Positions 53,194-62,901 are shown, counted from the first letter of the stretch. The stretch: DNA of 64,000 nucleotides from Glycomyces paridis (GCF_004912155.1 NZ_STGX01000001.1:16889-80888), one strand, 5' to 3'. The notes: generated by a model from the sequence alone, not told the origin. A program made the numbers and translations.

Positions 53194-54471
53194 TCAGAGG
53201 GCCTCGACGTCGTCGGCGCCGCGCAGCGCACCCCGCGTGTCCAGCACCGGCACCCCCGAAGGCAGCGCCTCGGGCGTGTACTCCGCGTGGTGCGTCAGCA
53301 CCACGATGAGGTCGGCCTTCGCGGTCGCCAGATCGGCCACCCGTTCGACCTCGTGCCCCGCCACGCTCCACGACGCCACGTGCGGATCGTGGTACGCGAG
53401 CTCCGCGCCCGCCTCGACGAGCTTGCGGCCCACCGGCGTCGAAGGCGACTCGCGCTGGTCGGCGATGTCGGGCTTGTACGTCACCCCGAGCAGCAGCACC
53501 CGCGCCCGCGACAGCGCCAGGCCCGACGCGTTGAGCTTCGCCATCGCCCGCCCCACGACGTACTCCGGCATCCGGTTGTTGATCTCCTGTGCCAGCTCCA
53601 CGAACCGGAACGGGTAGCCCAGCGTCCGCACCTTGTACGACAGGTAGTTCGGGTCGATCGGGATGCAGTGCCCCCCGACCCCCGGCCCCGGGTAGAACGC
53701 CTGGTACCCGAACGGCTTCGTCTTCGCCAGGTCGATCGCGTCCCACAGGTCCACGCCGAGCTCCCGGCAGAACACCGCCATCTCGTTCACCAGCGCGATG
53801 TTCACATGCCGGTACGTGTTCTCCAGCAGCTTCGCCATCTCCGCCTCGCGTGTGCCCTTCGCCACCACGATCCGGTCGATGAACGCGCCGTACAGGTCCC
53901 GCGCGGCCGCGGTGCACGCCTCGGTGAACCCGCCGACGACCTTGGGGGTGTTGACGATCCCGTACACCGGGTTGCCGGGGTCCACGCGCTCGGGCGAGAA
54001 CGCGAGGTGGAAGTCCACGCCCGGCTCCAGGCCCGACTCCTCGCGCAGGATCGGGGCCACGATCTCCTCGGTGGTGCCCGGGTACGTCGTCGACTCCAGG
54101 ACCACGAGCGCGCCCCGGGCCAGGTGCTTCCCGGCCGAGTGCGCGGCGCCGACGACGGCCGCCAGGTCGGGGCCGCCGGCCTCGCCCAGCGGGGTCGGGA
54201 CGCAGATGACGATCGCCTTGGCGCGCGCCTGGACGGCGGGGTCGGCGGTGGCCGTGTAGCCCTGGCGGAGCATCGCGTCGAGTTCGGCGTCGGCGATGTC
54301 GTCGATGTGGCTGGCGCCGGCGTTCAGGGCGTCGACCACCCGCTGCGAGCGGTCGAGGCCGACCACGGTGAGGCCCTTGGCGGTCGCCGCCTGCGCCAGC
54401 GGCAGGCCGACGTAGCCCTGGCCGACCACGACGAGGTCGACGGGAGGGCCTGCCTGCACAACGGGTGCCAC
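53194..54471 (-). CDS. Nucleotide-sugar dehydrogenase (UDP-ManNAc/UDP-glucose dehydrogenase family)
   Basis: A 425-residue UDP-sugar dehydrogenase. The N-terminal NAD site is V-V-G-Q-G-Y-V-G-L-P, and the catalytic cysteine is in G-V-G-G-H-C-I-P (Cys269). The second block S-P-E-R-V-D-P-G and the late V-T-Y-K-P-D-I-A-D-x-R-E-S-P match WecC/UDP-N-acetylmannosamine dehydrogenases more than UDP-glucose dehydrogenases, so the product may be a UDP-hexosaminuronic acid. GTG 54471 has GAGGAG at six bases. It opens the surface-polysaccharide cluster and is divergent from the first glycosyltransferase. Confidence 0.88.
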   Translation of the reverse strand: MAPVVQAGPPVDLVVVGQGYVGLPLAQAATAKGLTVVGLDRSQRVVDALNAGASHIDDIADAELDAMLRQGYTATADPAVQARAKAIVICVPTPLGEAGGPDLAAVVGAAHSAGKHLARGALVVLESTTYPGTTEEIVAPILREESGLEPGVDFHLAFSPERVDPGNPVYGIVNTPKVVGGFTEACTAAARDLYGAFIDRIVVAKGTREAEMAKLLENTYRHVNIALVNEMAVFCRELGVDLWDAIDLAKTKPFGYQAFYPGPGVGGHCIPIDPNYLSYKVRTLGYPFRFVELAQEINNRMPEYVVGRAMAKLNASGLALSRARVLLLGVTYKPDIADQRESPSTPVGRKLVEAGAELAYHDPHVASWSVAGHEVERVADLATAKADLIVVLTHHAEYTPEALPSGVPVLDTRGALRGADDVEAL

Positions 54472-54810
54472 AATGGACTCCTCTGCGATTGGACGGGGTG
54501 TGCGGTGTGAATGCGAATCGAGATTAGCAATCTTCGGCGCGGTCCTATTGACCAGGGTAAACGTCGATCCGTGTTGGTCGCGCGTTCATTTCTCGTCCAT
54601 GTCGGAGTCGACATCGGTCGATCGAACCGTTTGTTCACCGACAGATCGATAAGAGTTCACCGGTCGCGAATGGGCGCCGTGAGGCGCCCGCGGCGACCCT
54701 CCTGAGGTGCGAATCCTGCCGTTCACGAGCCGAAATGGGTGATTCGTACAGTCGCGCACGTCATATTCGGCGGCCGGTGCGGCTGTTCTTCCGGAGTTAC
54801 CATCGGTGTC
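54472..54810. other. Divergent promoter region in the glycan cluster
   Basis: About 340 bases with lower G+C than its neighbours and no gene. A small stem (54599-54604 with 54609-54614) lies near the middle. TACCAT at 54798-54803 is a likely leaderless -10 for the glycosyltransferase at 54811. Confidence 0.5.
54798..54803 (+). promoter_or_regulatory. Leaderless -10 element of the glycosyltransferase gene
   Basis: TACCAT lies seven bases before ATG 54811; no well-spaced Shine-Dalgarno sequence is present. Confidence 0.55.
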
Positions 54811-55926
54811 ATGCCCTCATTGAGCATCGTCATCCCCGTCTACGAGGCCGAGGAATACCTCGCAGGGTGCCTCGACACCATCGTGGGCGGCGAGGAAGAC
54901 CGGCTCGAAGTCGTCGTGGTCGACGACTGCTCGCCCGACGGCTCCCGTGCCGTCGCCGAGCGCTACGCGCAGGGCGACGACCGCATCAGGATCGTCTCCA
55001 CCCCCGAGAACGCCGGTTCGGGCCCGGCCCGCAACGTCGGCCTCGCCGAGGCCACCGGCGACTACGTGTGGTTCGTGGACGCCGACGACGAGCTCAAGCC
55101 CGGCGCCGTCGCGCGCGTCCTCGCCGCGGTGGCCGCGGGGCCGGACGTGGTGCTCGTGCAGCACGAGAAGGTCCGCGACATCGGCACGCCCACCGGGGAG
55201 GTCGTGGAGATCGGCGAGCTCGCCGACCTCGCGGAGCACTGCCCGGCCGACCCGGGCGCGTTCACGCTCGCGCAGTGGCCGCAGATCGTGGACTACACGC
55301 ACACGCCCTGGACGAAGGTCTCCCGGCGCGGCTTCCTCACCGGGATCGACCTCGACTTCCCCGCGGGCTGGTACACCGACATCCCCTGGACGTACGGGCT
55401 GCTGCACCGCGCGGAGCGGATCGCCGTGGTCACCGAGTGCTGCTACCAGTGGCGCCAGCGGGCGGGCTCGTCCATCACGCGCACCCGCGACGACCGGCAC
55501 TTCGACGTGTTCACCCAGTGGCAGCGCACCTGGGACGACCTTGCGGGCGTCGAGGACGAGGGCGTGCGGGTGGCGCTGTTCAACCACATGGTCTGGCACC
55601 TGCTGCTCGTCATCGGCAACACCGAGCGCGTCGACCCGAAGAAGCGCCGCGAGTTCTTCCGCCGCACCTCCGAGCTGTACCGCCGGTACCACCCGGGGCC
55701 GGAGGCGTGGCGTCCCGCCGAGGGCGTGACGGGCCTCAAGCAGCGGCTCCTCGCCGCCCGGGCCTATCTCGGGTACGAGGCGCTGCGCCAGGTGTACCGG
55801 CTCTCCAAGCGGGTGCAGCGGACCGGCCGTCCGGCCGGGGGGTCAGCGTCCGAGCGTGCGCTTCAGCAGCCCGAAGGCCTTGCCGCCCAGACCTTCGGCG
55901 GCCCCACCGGGCTCGGCCGCGACTGA
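54811..55926 (+). CDS. Family 2 glycosyltransferase (GT-A)
   Basis: A 371-residue GT2 protein that transfers a sugar from a nucleotide donor. The nucleotide-binding N-terminus (S-I-V-I-P-V-Y-E-A-E) is followed by V-V-V-D-D-C-S, N-A-G-S-G-P-A-R-N and the D-x-D motif in F-V-D-A-D-D-E. The C-terminal half (T-P-W-T-K-V) resembles CDP-glycerol- or teichoic-type acceptor-binding extensions. ATG 54811 is chosen because it gives the canonical GT-A N-terminus. Its last 84 bases overlap, in antisense, the end of the next gene on the minus strand, so its low-complexity C-terminus may be longer than needed. Confidence 0.86.
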   Translation: MPSLSIVIPVYEAEEYLAGCLDTIVGGEEDRLEVVVVDDCSPDGSRAVAERYAQGDDRIRIVSTPENAGSGPARNVGLAEATGDYVWFVDADDELKPGAVARVLAAVAAGPDVVLVQHEKVRDIGTPTGEVVEIGELADLAEHCPADPGAFTLAQWPQIVDYTHTPWTKVSRRGFLTGIDLDFPAGWYTDIPWTYGLLHRAERIAVVTECCYQWRQRAGSSITRTRDDRHFDVFTQWQRTWDDLAGVEDEGVRVALFNHMVWHLLLVIGNTERVDPKKRREFFRRTSELYRRYHPGPEAWRPAEGVTGLKQRLLAARAYLGYEALRQVYRLSKRVQRTGRPAGGSASERALQQPEGLAAQTFGGPTGLGRD

Positions 55927-57372
55927 CGGCTCCGGGGCGGTGAAGGCCGCCGCGAGCGGCCCGGACACGACCCGCTGGTAGCCCCACACCGCGTCGATCG
56001 CGACGCCGAGGTGCGCCGCCCGCGCGGCGGCGGCGGTCCGCTCCAGGCGCACCATCCCCTGCGGCAGTGCGACTTCGACCAGGCCGAGCCGGTGCTCGTT
56101 CGCGTGGGCCACAATGGACGCCACTGCTTCGGGCCCCGCGGTCACCGCGTCGGGGACGTGGAGGCGGTAGGGCACTCTCGGGTCCACGGGCGCTTCGGCG
56201 GCGAACCGCACCCGCGGCTCGCCGCGGAAGGACTCGACGAGCAGCCGCGCGTCGAGGTCCGGGTCGTCCAGGGGCGCATGGCGTCCGGTGACGGGTTCGG
56301 GCCACTTGCCGAGCACGGTCACCCGCAGGTCGGGCACCGAGCCGGACAGGAGGGCATCCACACAGGACTCGATGTCGACGTCCGCACCAGAGGCGGTCGG
56401 CGCGTCGGTGGCCGGTTCCCTCTCGGCCGCATCAGTATCCGGCGTGGACGGAACGACGATCACGTCGGCGAGCGGCGTGTCCCAGCCGCGGGACGCCCTG
56501 GGGCGCTTGCGGTCGAGTTCGGGCACGCGGTTGGCGATGTGGGGGCGGCGGTACCGCTTCGCGAGGTCGCCGCGGGCGGCGATCTGGCGGGGGCCCAGGT
56601 GCCACGACGAGGACCGGTCGTCGGGCACGAACACGGCGCCGGCCTGGTGCAGCCGGTACCCGAAGACGGTATCGGAACCGAGCACCACCTCCGCGTCCAT
56701 GCCGCCCGAGGCCTCGAACAGGCTGCGGTGCACCGAGAACGAGGCGCCCACGAGCACCCGGAAGGCCCGGTGGTCGGCCTCGCGGAGCCCGCCCGTGACG
56801 TCGATGATCGTCTCGATCCACTGCGGCTCGGAGGCCCCGGCGTCGAACAGCTCCCCGGCCCTGCCCTCGCGCACCGCCGCGAACACCGCCGCCGGGTCGA
56901 GGTCGCCCGGCCGGTAGTCCACGAACCGCTTGTGCCCCAGTACGGCCAGGTAGTCCGCGGTGTGGTGCCAGCGCAGCTGCGACGCGACGTGGTCGTCGAA
57001 GACGAGCATGTCCGAGTCGAGGCGCAGGATCACGTCGCCGTCGCTGTGGGCCGCGCCGGTGTTGGTGGCGTGGGCCGAGGCCCAGCCGACACCGGTGGTG
57101 ACGGGGTCCGGGGCGATGAGGCGGGTGTGTTCGGGGCGCAGTTCGGGCAGGCGCAGGGGCGGTGTGGAGCCGTCGTCGACGACGACGACTTCGAGGAGGT
57201 CGGCGGGGGAGGTCTGGGCGGCGAGGGCGGCCAGGGTCACGTCGAGCTTGTCCTGGTGGCCGTGGGCGGGGACGACGACGCTGACGCTGAGGACCGGGTC
57301 GTCGTCGGTTCTGACGAGCGGGCCGTAGTCGTTGTGGCGCAGGACGGCCGGGTTCGCGTGCGGTCCGTTCAT
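55843..57372 (-). CDS. Family 2 glycosyltransferase, paralogue pair member
   Basis: A 509-residue GT2 protein with S-V-V-V-P-A-H-G, V-V-V-D-D-G-S, and a D-S-D metal motif (L-R-L-D-S-D-M), and a long C-terminal region of unknown fold that includes G-W-D-T-P-L-A-D-V. It is clearly paralogous to the next gene: both share the A-A-L-A-A-Q-T spacing and the L-P-E-L-R-P-E-H-T-R-L and G-H-K-R-F-V blocks. It ends inside the convergent upstream glycosyltransferase gene. ATG 57372 starts about 40 bases after its tandem neighbour. Confidence 0.85.
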   Translation of the reverse strand: MNGPHANPAVLRHNDYGPLVRTDDDPVLSVSVVVPAHGHQDKLDVTLAALAAQTSPADLLEVVVVDDGSTPPLRLPELRPEHTRLIAPDPVTTGVGWASAHATNTGAAHSDGDVILRLDSDMLVFDDHVASQLRWHHTADYLAVLGHKRFVDYRPGDLDPAAVFAAVREGRAGELFDAGASEPQWIETIIDVTGGLREADHRAFRVLVGASFSVHRSLFEASGGMDAEVVLGSDTVFGYRLHQAGAVFVPDDRSSSWHLGPRQIAARGDLAKRYRRPHIANRVPELDRKRPRASRGWDTPLADVIVVPSTPDTDAAEREPATDAPTASGADVDIESCVDALLSGSVPDLRVTVLGKWPEPVTGRHAPLDDPDLDARLLVESFRGEPRVRFAAEAPVDPRVPYRLHVPDAVTAGPEAVASIVAHANEHRLGLVEVALPQGMVRLERTAAAARAAHLGVAIDAVWGYQRVVSGPLAAAFTAPEPSVAAEPGGAAEGLGGKAFGLLKRTLGR

Positions 57373-57412
57373 GCCTGGGCGCCCATGCGGTGGCGTGTCA
57401 TGTCGGCCGCCT

Positions 57413-58912
57413 TCATCTGCGGAGGAGGGCGCGCAGGCGCGCGCGTTGGCGGGCGTCGAGGAGGCGCCGGACGAGTCGGCGGGCGGGGTCGGCGGGCGGG
57501 GGGTTGAAGACGGTGGGGCCGGGTTCGGGTTCGGCGAGGCCCTGGTGTTCGGCGACGCCCCAGATGCCGGCGACGACCTGGTCGAGGTCGGTGTCGCCGG
57601 TGATGTGGCGGGCGCGGGCGAAGGCGGCGGTCCGTTCGAGGCGGGCCGGGGGGCCGTCGGGGAGGGCGGCGAGGAGGAGACCGGCGTCGACGCGTTCGAT
57701 GGCGGCGAGGAGTTTGCCGATGCTCTTGGGGCCGAGGGGTATCGGTTTGGGCAGGAGGAGCCGGTAGGGGACGGCGGGGTCGTGCTCGGGGGTGTCGGTG
57801 CTGCGGCGCACGCGTGTTTCGGTGCCGTAGAGCTCTTCGATGAGGCGCGGTTGGGCGCCGTCGCCGGCGAGGATGGAGACGCGGTCGTGCGGCGGGGGGC
57901 CCTGGCCGGTGACGAGGGTGATGCGGGCGTCGCCGTCGGGGCCGCCGAGGATCGGGGCGACGCAGGCGTCCACATCGGCCACCGTTGCGTCGGTGATGTC
58001 GATCACGATGTCTATCAGGGGGACTCGCCAGGCGCGGGGCGGGGCGGTGCGGCGCATGCCGTGGAGGGGGACGCGCTGTGCGATGTGGGGGACGCGCTGT
58101 CGGCGTCCTTCGTCCTCTTTGGCCTGCATCTGGGGGATGCCGAGGTGCCAGGCGGACGATTGGGTCTCGGGGACGAAGACGGCGCCGGCCTGGGCGAGGC
58201 GGTAGGCGAACTCGGTGTCCGAGCCCAGGCGCAGGTCGGTGTCGAGGCCGCCGACGGTCTTGAAGAGGTCGCGGTGGAGGGAGCCGGTGGCGCCGATGAA
58301 GACGCGGTAGTTGCCGGGGTGGTGGGCGGTCAGGCCGTCGGTGTCGGCGATGACGTGCTCGATCCAGTGCGGGGCGGAGTCCTCGACGGCGAAGAGGGCG
58401 GCGGCCTCGCCGCACGCGACTTTCTCGTGGACCTGCTCGGGGGTCATGCGGCCCGGTTCCCACGCGACGAAGCGCTTGTGGCCGAGGACGGCGAGGTAGT
58501 CGGCGGCGTGGTGCCAGCGCAGCTGCTGTTCGACGTGGTCGGCGTAGGCGACCATGTCGGCGTCGAGGCGCAGGACGACCTGGCCTTCGGCGTGGTCGAC
58601 GCCGGTGTTGACGGCGTGGGCCGAGCCCCAGGAGTCGGGGGCGGTGGTGACGAGGCGGGTGTGTTCGGGGCGCAGTTCGGGCAGGCGCAGGGGCGGCTGC
58701 GAGTTGTCGTCGACGACGACGACTTCGAGGAGGTCGGCGGGGTAGGTCTGGGCGGCGAGGGCGGCGAGGGTGAGGTCGAGCTTGTCCTGGCCGCCGTAGG
58801 CCGGCACGACCACGCTCACCGCGAGACTGGGCTTCCAATCGACTGCATTCGACGGGCGGAGCGCCCTATAGTCGTTGCGGATGATGCGCGGGCGTTTCGT
58901 TGAGTCGCTCAT
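57413..58912 (-). CDS. Family 2 glycosyltransferase, paralogue pair member
   Basis: A 499-residue GT2 protein with the same architecture as its neighbour at 55.8 kb (S-V-V-V-P-A-Y-G-G, V-V-V-D-D-N-S, L-R-L-D-A-D-M). The pair probably adds related sugars to one growing glycan, or forms a heteromeric unit. ATG 58912 (M-S-D-S-T-K-R-P) is used; upstream codons to 59032 do not look coding. No clear ribosome-binding site is present, and TATCGT lies about nine bases upstream. Confidence 0.85.
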   Translation of the reverse strand: MSDSTKRPRIIRNDYRALRPSNAVDWKPSLAVSVVVPAYGGQDKLDLTLAALAAQTYPADLLEVVVVDDNSQPPLRLPELRPEHTRLVTTAPDSWGSAHAVNTGVDHAEGQVVLRLDADMVAYADHVEQQLRWHHAADYLAVLGHKRFVAWEPGRMTPEQVHEKVACGEAAALFAVEDSAPHWIEHVIADTDGLTAHHPGNYRVFIGATGSLHRDLFKTVGGLDTDLRLGSDTEFAYRLAQAGAVFVPETQSSAWHLGIPQMQAKEDEGRRQRVPHIAQRVPLHGMRRTAPPRAWRVPLIDIVIDITDATVADVDACVAPILGGPDGDARITLVTGQGPPPHDRVSILAGDGAQPRLIEELYGTETRVRRSTDTPEHDPAVPYRLLLPKPIPLGPKSIGKLLAAIERVDAGLLLAALPDGPPARLERTAAFARARHITGDTDLDQVVAGIWGVAEHQGLAEPEPGPTVFNPPPADPARRLVRRLLDARQRARLRALLRR

Positions 58913-59075
58913 TTCGCGCCCACGATATCCCGGGCGCGAATGCGAGTACTGACCGGCTTCCCAGTTCAGCATCTGTTTACACAGGCAAGGGCTTTTGTTC
59001 GTGTGCAATTCAACTCCATTGCGATTGGACACGCGAAGATCTGGGCGGAATGGAACCTGGAGATGAACTGAGCCG

Positions 59076-61592
59076 ATGATCGCAGCTGACGAGGCCGCCC
59101 GTTATCCGACCCGCCTCACCGACGACTATCTGATGCGGTCGGAGGCGAGGGAGCCCGGGTCGTTGGTCGCCACGGCGCTGCGGACGCGTTCGCCGGCGGC
59201 TCGTCACCTGCTCGCCCGCGGCGCTCACCGGGGGTTGCCGTTCGCGGATCTGGTGGCGGCCGCGCGCGCGGGCGGCGGGCCGCGGCGGGCCGCGGCGTCC
59301 GGTGTGCGTCCGGCGGCGCTGCGGGACCTGGCGCGGGTGGTGGGTCTCCAGTCGGATGCGGAGGAGGATCGCCGGGACGCCTTGGCGTTGTACGATCTCG
59401 CGTTCGACGTCGCCGGTCCGCGGCGCGTCGGTGCTCGCGACGCCGCCGTGCACGCGCAGATCGCCTTCGCGCTCGGCGAGTGGCGGCGGGCCCGTTTCTT
59501 GCTGCGCTGCTACGGGAGGCGTATGCGGCCGTTGGAGCGGGGGGCGCTGCTGGCCGACCTCGCCCATCCCGACCCGGCGGTGTCCGGTCGCGGCGGCTCC
59601 GAGTCGGCTTGGCTCGCGCGCCTGGGCGCCTTGTGCGGGCAGCCGGGGCTGCGGTTGGACCCCGTGGGCGAGGATGCGGCGCTGCCCCGGTTCGACCGGC
59701 TGCGCGCCGCGCCGGTGCCGCGCGTGGAGGGGCCGAAGGTGTCGGTGGTCGTGACGGCGTTCCGGCCGGGCCGGGAGCTGTTGACGGCGGTGCGGTCGCT
59801 GGTGGAGGGCTCGTGGGCGAACCTGGAGGTCCTCGTCGTGGACGACGCGTCGGGGGAGGCGTTCGGGCCGGTTCTGGACGCGGCGGCGGCGCTGGACGAG
59901 CGGGTGCGGGTGATCCGCAGGCCCGTCAACGGGGGCACGTTCGCGGCGCGGAACACCGCGTTCGACGCCGCGACCGGGGATTTCGTGACCGGGCTGGACG
60001 CCGATGACTGGGCCGCGCCGGGGCGCCTGGCGCGTTCGGTCGCGCCGCTCCTGGCCGACCCGGCGCTCCAGTTGACGTACGGGGAGGCGTTCCTGTTCAA
60101 CGAGGACCTGACGGTGACGCGGCCGGGGCGGGTGCTGGCGACGACGTCGACGGCGTCGATGACGCTGCGGCGCAGCGTCATCGACCGGGTCGGGTATTAC
60201 GACGAGGTCCGCAAGGGCGCCGACACGGAGTTCCTGCACCGGATCGGGGCCGCGTTCGGCCCCGCGGCGGTGCGCCGCCTCGACGGGGTGCGGGACACGC
60301 TCATGCGCCAGGCGCCCGGCTCGCTCTCGCGCGAGGAGTTCGGGCCCGGCTGGAAGCACCCGTCCCGCCGCGCCTACCAGTCGGCGTACCCGCTGTGGCA
60401 CAAGGCGATCGCGAAGGGGACGGCCGATCCGCGCCTGGAGCGCGATCCGGAGGAGCGCCCGTTCGCGGCCCCGCACCGCATCACGGCCGCGCGGCCCGGG
60501 CCGCGGCACTTCGACGTCGTGTTCTGCCTCGACTGGCGGCCCTTCGGCGGACCTCAGAAGTCCACGATGGAGGAGATCCGGGCGCTGCGCGGCACCGGAT
60601 TGAAGGTCGCGGTCATGCACCTGGAGTCGTGGCGGCACATGACGACCGAGGACCGGCTGATGTGCGAGCCGATCCAGCGGTGGATCAACGACGGCACCGT
60701 CGACCAGGTCCTGGTCACCGACGAGGCCACCTGCGACCTGCTCGTTCTGCGGTACCCGCCGATCCTCCAGTTCCGCGCCGGCGAGCGCGCGGGCCTGCGC
60801 CCGGCCCGGATGGTCGTCCTCGCCAACCAGGCCCCGGCCGAACGCGACGGCTCCGACATCCGATACGACCCCGACGCGTGCCACGCCAACGCGACCGACA
60901 TGTTCGGCGTCGAGCCGCTGTGGGTGCCGCAGGGGCCGCAGGTCCGCGAGGCGCTCGAACCGAAGGAGCGCACCGGGTCGGTCCTCGACGGCCTCACCGC
61001 CGGGGCCCTCGCCGACTTCGACATGCCCGGCATCCTCGACCCGGCCGCGATCGCGCCCGCCCGCACCGGGTTCCGCGCGGCCGTCCCCGTCGTCGGGCGC
61101 CACTCCCGCGACGACTGGACGAAGTGGCCCCTCGCCGCCGACCTGCCCCTGGTCTACCCCGGGGACGGGCGCTGGGACGTGCGCGTCATGGGCGGTGTCA
61201 AGAGCGTCGCCGCCGTCACCGGCCAGGCCCCGCCGCACTCGTGGACCTGCTACGGCTACAACGAGACCGACGTCGACTCGTTCCTGTTCCAGCTCGACTT
61301 CTGGATCTACTTCCCGCACCCGATGCAGTACGAGGCGTTCGGGAGGGCCGTCCTCGAAGCGCTCGCCGCAGGGTGCGTGACCGTCCTGCCCCCGCGCTTC
61401 GAGCCGACGTTCGGCGACGCCGCGCTGTACTGCGAACCGTCCGCAGTGGCCGGTATCGTGGAGGCGCACCGCGCCGATCCGGGCCGCTTCCTCGCCCAGT
61501 CCGCGCTCGCCCGCCGGCGGGTGGCCGAGCGGTTCAGCCACGACTCCTACCGCACCCTCGTCACCGGCCTCCTGGCCCACGCCCGCGTCTGA
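59076..61592 (+). CDS. Large two-part glycosyltransferase (GT2 domain + GT4-like C-terminal region)
   Basis: An 838-residue protein. The first 220 residues are an arginine-rich helical region; a GT2 domain follows at about 225-340 (S-V-V-V-T-A-F-R-P-G, V-V-D-D-A-S-G, a D-x-D motif in T-G-L-D-A-D-D-W, and L-M-R-Q-A-P-G-S). The last 300 residues (F-D-V-V-F-C-L-D-W-R, then Y-E-A-F-G-R-A-V-L-E-A-L-A-A-G) have the family 4-like end with the E-x-(7)-E-type pattern, so one protein may carry two transfer activities. It is the first gene of a run that continues into a small membrane protein and the ABC exporter. Confidence 0.82.
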   Translation: MIAADEAARYPTRLTDDYLMRSEAREPGSLVATALRTRSPAARHLLARGAHRGLPFADLVAAARAGGGPRRAAASGVRPAALRDLARVVGLQSDAEEDRRDALALYDLAFDVAGPRRVGARDAAVHAQIAFALGEWRRARFLLRCYGRRMRPLERGALLADLAHPDPAVSGRGGSESAWLARLGALCGQPGLRLDPVGEDAALPRFDRLRAAPVPRVEGPKVSVVVTAFRPGRELLTAVRSLVEGSWANLEVLVVDDASGEAFGPVLDAAAALDERVRVIRRPVNGGTFAARNTAFDAATGDFVTGLDADDWAAPGRLARSVAPLLADPALQLTYGEAFLFNEDLTVTRPGRVLATTSTASMTLRRSVIDRVGYYDEVRKGADTEFLHRIGAAFGPAAVRRLDGVRDTLMRQAPGSLSREEFGPGWKHPSRRAYQSAYPLWHKAIAKGTADPRLERDPEERPFAAPHRITAARPGPRHFDVVFCLDWRPFGGPQKSTMEEIRALRGTGLKVAVMHLESWRHMTTEDRLMCEPIQRWINDGTVDQVLVTDEATCDLLVLRYPPILQFRAGERAGLRPARMVVLANQAPAERDGSDIRYDPDACHANATDMFGVEPLWVPQGPQVREALEPKERTGSVLDGLTAGALADFDMPGILDPAAIAPARTGFRAAVPVVGRHSRDDWTKWPLAADLPLVYPGDGRWDVRVMGGVKSVAAVTGQAPPHSWTCYGYNETDVDSFLFQLDFWIYFPHPMQYEAFGRAVLEALAAGCVTVLPPRFEPTFGDAALYCEPSAVAGIVEAHRADPGRFLAQSALARRRVAERFSHDSYRTLVTGLLAHARV

Positions 61593-61594
61593 AA

Positions 61595-61930
61595 GTGCCT
61601 GCCTTGATACCGAAGCTCAGAGCCCTCCACCGCCGCCTCGGCCGGCCCTCGGCCGCCCGCCTGGCCGCCGTCGCCGGACCGGTGCTCGCGGCCTCGCTCG
61701 CGGCCCTCGCCTTCTGGGGCGACCTCCGGCTCCTGTGGGCCGCCTCATCCCTGATGAGCCTGCTCACGCTCGGCGCGGTCGCCCTCGGCTGGAGCGAGGC
61801 CCGCCGGGCCCGCGTCGAGGCCCGCGAGTCGGCCGAGCGCACCGAGTTCACCTACCGCAAGATCCTGGCCGCCTTCGAGGCCGAACGCCTCGCCGGCGAG
61901 CGCCGCCGCGCCGCCGCGGGCGAGCGCTGA
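61595..61930 (+). CDS. Small membrane protein with C-terminal coiled coil
   Basis: A 111-residue protein that starts two bases after the glycosyltransferase stop (GTG at 61595). Two hydrophobic segments (about residues 25-42 and 48-66) are followed by a charged, predicted coiled-coil tail rich in E, R and A. No family is recognised. It may help hold the glycosyltransferase or exporter at the membrane. GAAAGTG before it offers a weak ribosome-binding site. Confidence 0.65.
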   Translation: MPALIPKLRALHRRLGRPSAARLAAVAGPVLAASLAALAFWGDLRLLWAASSLMSLLTLGAVALGWSEARRARVEARESAERTEFTYRKILAAFEAERLAGERRRAAAGER

Positions 61931-62055
61931 ACCCGCCCCCGCCGGGGAGAGGCCCCTCACGGATCGGCCCGCACCGGGCCCGGCCGACCGGGCGGTAGTA
62001 TTGGCCCGCCATTGCAAGCCGCACAGCAACCACCTGTTCCGGGAGGGCCGCCCCC

Positions 62056-62901
62056 ATGGAAGAGCCGATCATTCAGGCTCGCGACCTCGGGATCTGCTTC
62101 GCGAAAGGCAAGCAGAAGAAAGCCCGCGTCAAAGACCTCTTCGTGCGCCGCGCCGCCAACCAGAAGGGCGCCGCGCAGCAGGACTTCTGGCCGCTGCGGC
62201 ACGTCAACTTCGACATCTTCCCCGGCGACGCCGTCGGCATCATCGGCCGCAACGGCACCGGCAAGTCCACGCTGCTGCGCCTCATCACCGGCGTCCTCAT
62301 CCCCGACGAGGGCTACGTGCGCCGCGAGGGCCGCGTCGCCCCGCTCATCGCCCTGTCGGCCGGGTTCTCCGGCGACCTCACCGGCCGCGAGAACGTCAAC
62401 CTCGTCGGCGCGCTCCACGGCATGAGCACCAAGGAGATCAAGTCGAAGTTCGACGAGATCGTCGACTTCTCCGAGCTCGAGGACTTCATCGACACGCCCC
62501 TGAAGCACTACTCCTCGGGCATGAAGGTCCGCCTGGGCTTCGGCGTCATCACGCAGCTGCCGCACCCGATCCTCCTGGTCGACGAGGCGCTCGCCGTCGG
62601 CGACGCCGCGTTCAAGCGCAAGTGCCAGGCCGTCATCGCGGGCCTCCTCGAAGAGGGCCGCACCCTCGTGTTCGTCTCCCACTCCGAAGGCGACCTGAAG
62701 AAGTACTGCAAGCGCGGGATCTTCCTCGACGCCGGCACCCTGGAGACCGACGGCACCGTCGAGGAGGCGCTCGACGCCTACAAGGCCGCCGAGAAGCGCG
62801 ACGCGAAGGCGAAGGCCGCGAAGAAGGCCGCCGCCAAGAAGGCCGCCGAGGCCACCGCCGCACCCGTCCTCGTCCCCGGCCCCGTCGAGGCCGCCACGTG
62901 A
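62056..62901 (+). CDS. Polysaccharide ABC exporter ATP-binding protein (Wzt/TagH-like)
   Basis: A 281-residue ABC ATPase of the polysaccharide/teichoic-acid export type, with Walker A (G-R-N-G-T-G-K-S-T), the Y-S-S-G-M-K-V-R-L signature, and Walker B (I-L-L-V-D-E-A-L-A-V-G-D). A C-terminal Lys/Ala-rich tail of about 35 residues replaces the usual sugar-binding tail. The matching permease is not in the window and may lie further on. ATG 62056 has GGAGGG. Its stop overlaps the next gene (GTGA). Confidence 0.88.
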   Translation: MEEPIIQARDLGICFAKGKQKKARVKDLFVRRAANQKGAAQQDFWPLRHVNFDIFPGDAVGIIGRNGTGKSTLLRLITGVLIPDEGYVRREGRVAPLIALSAGFSGDLTGRENVNLVGALHGMSTKEIKSKFDEIVDFSELEDFIDTPLKHYSSGMKVRLGFGVITQLPHPILLVDEALAVGDAAFKRKCQAVIAGLLEEGRTLVFVSHSEGDLKKYCKRGIFLDAGTLETDGTVEEALDAYKAAEKRDAKAKAAKKAAAKKAAEATAAPVLVPGPVEAAT

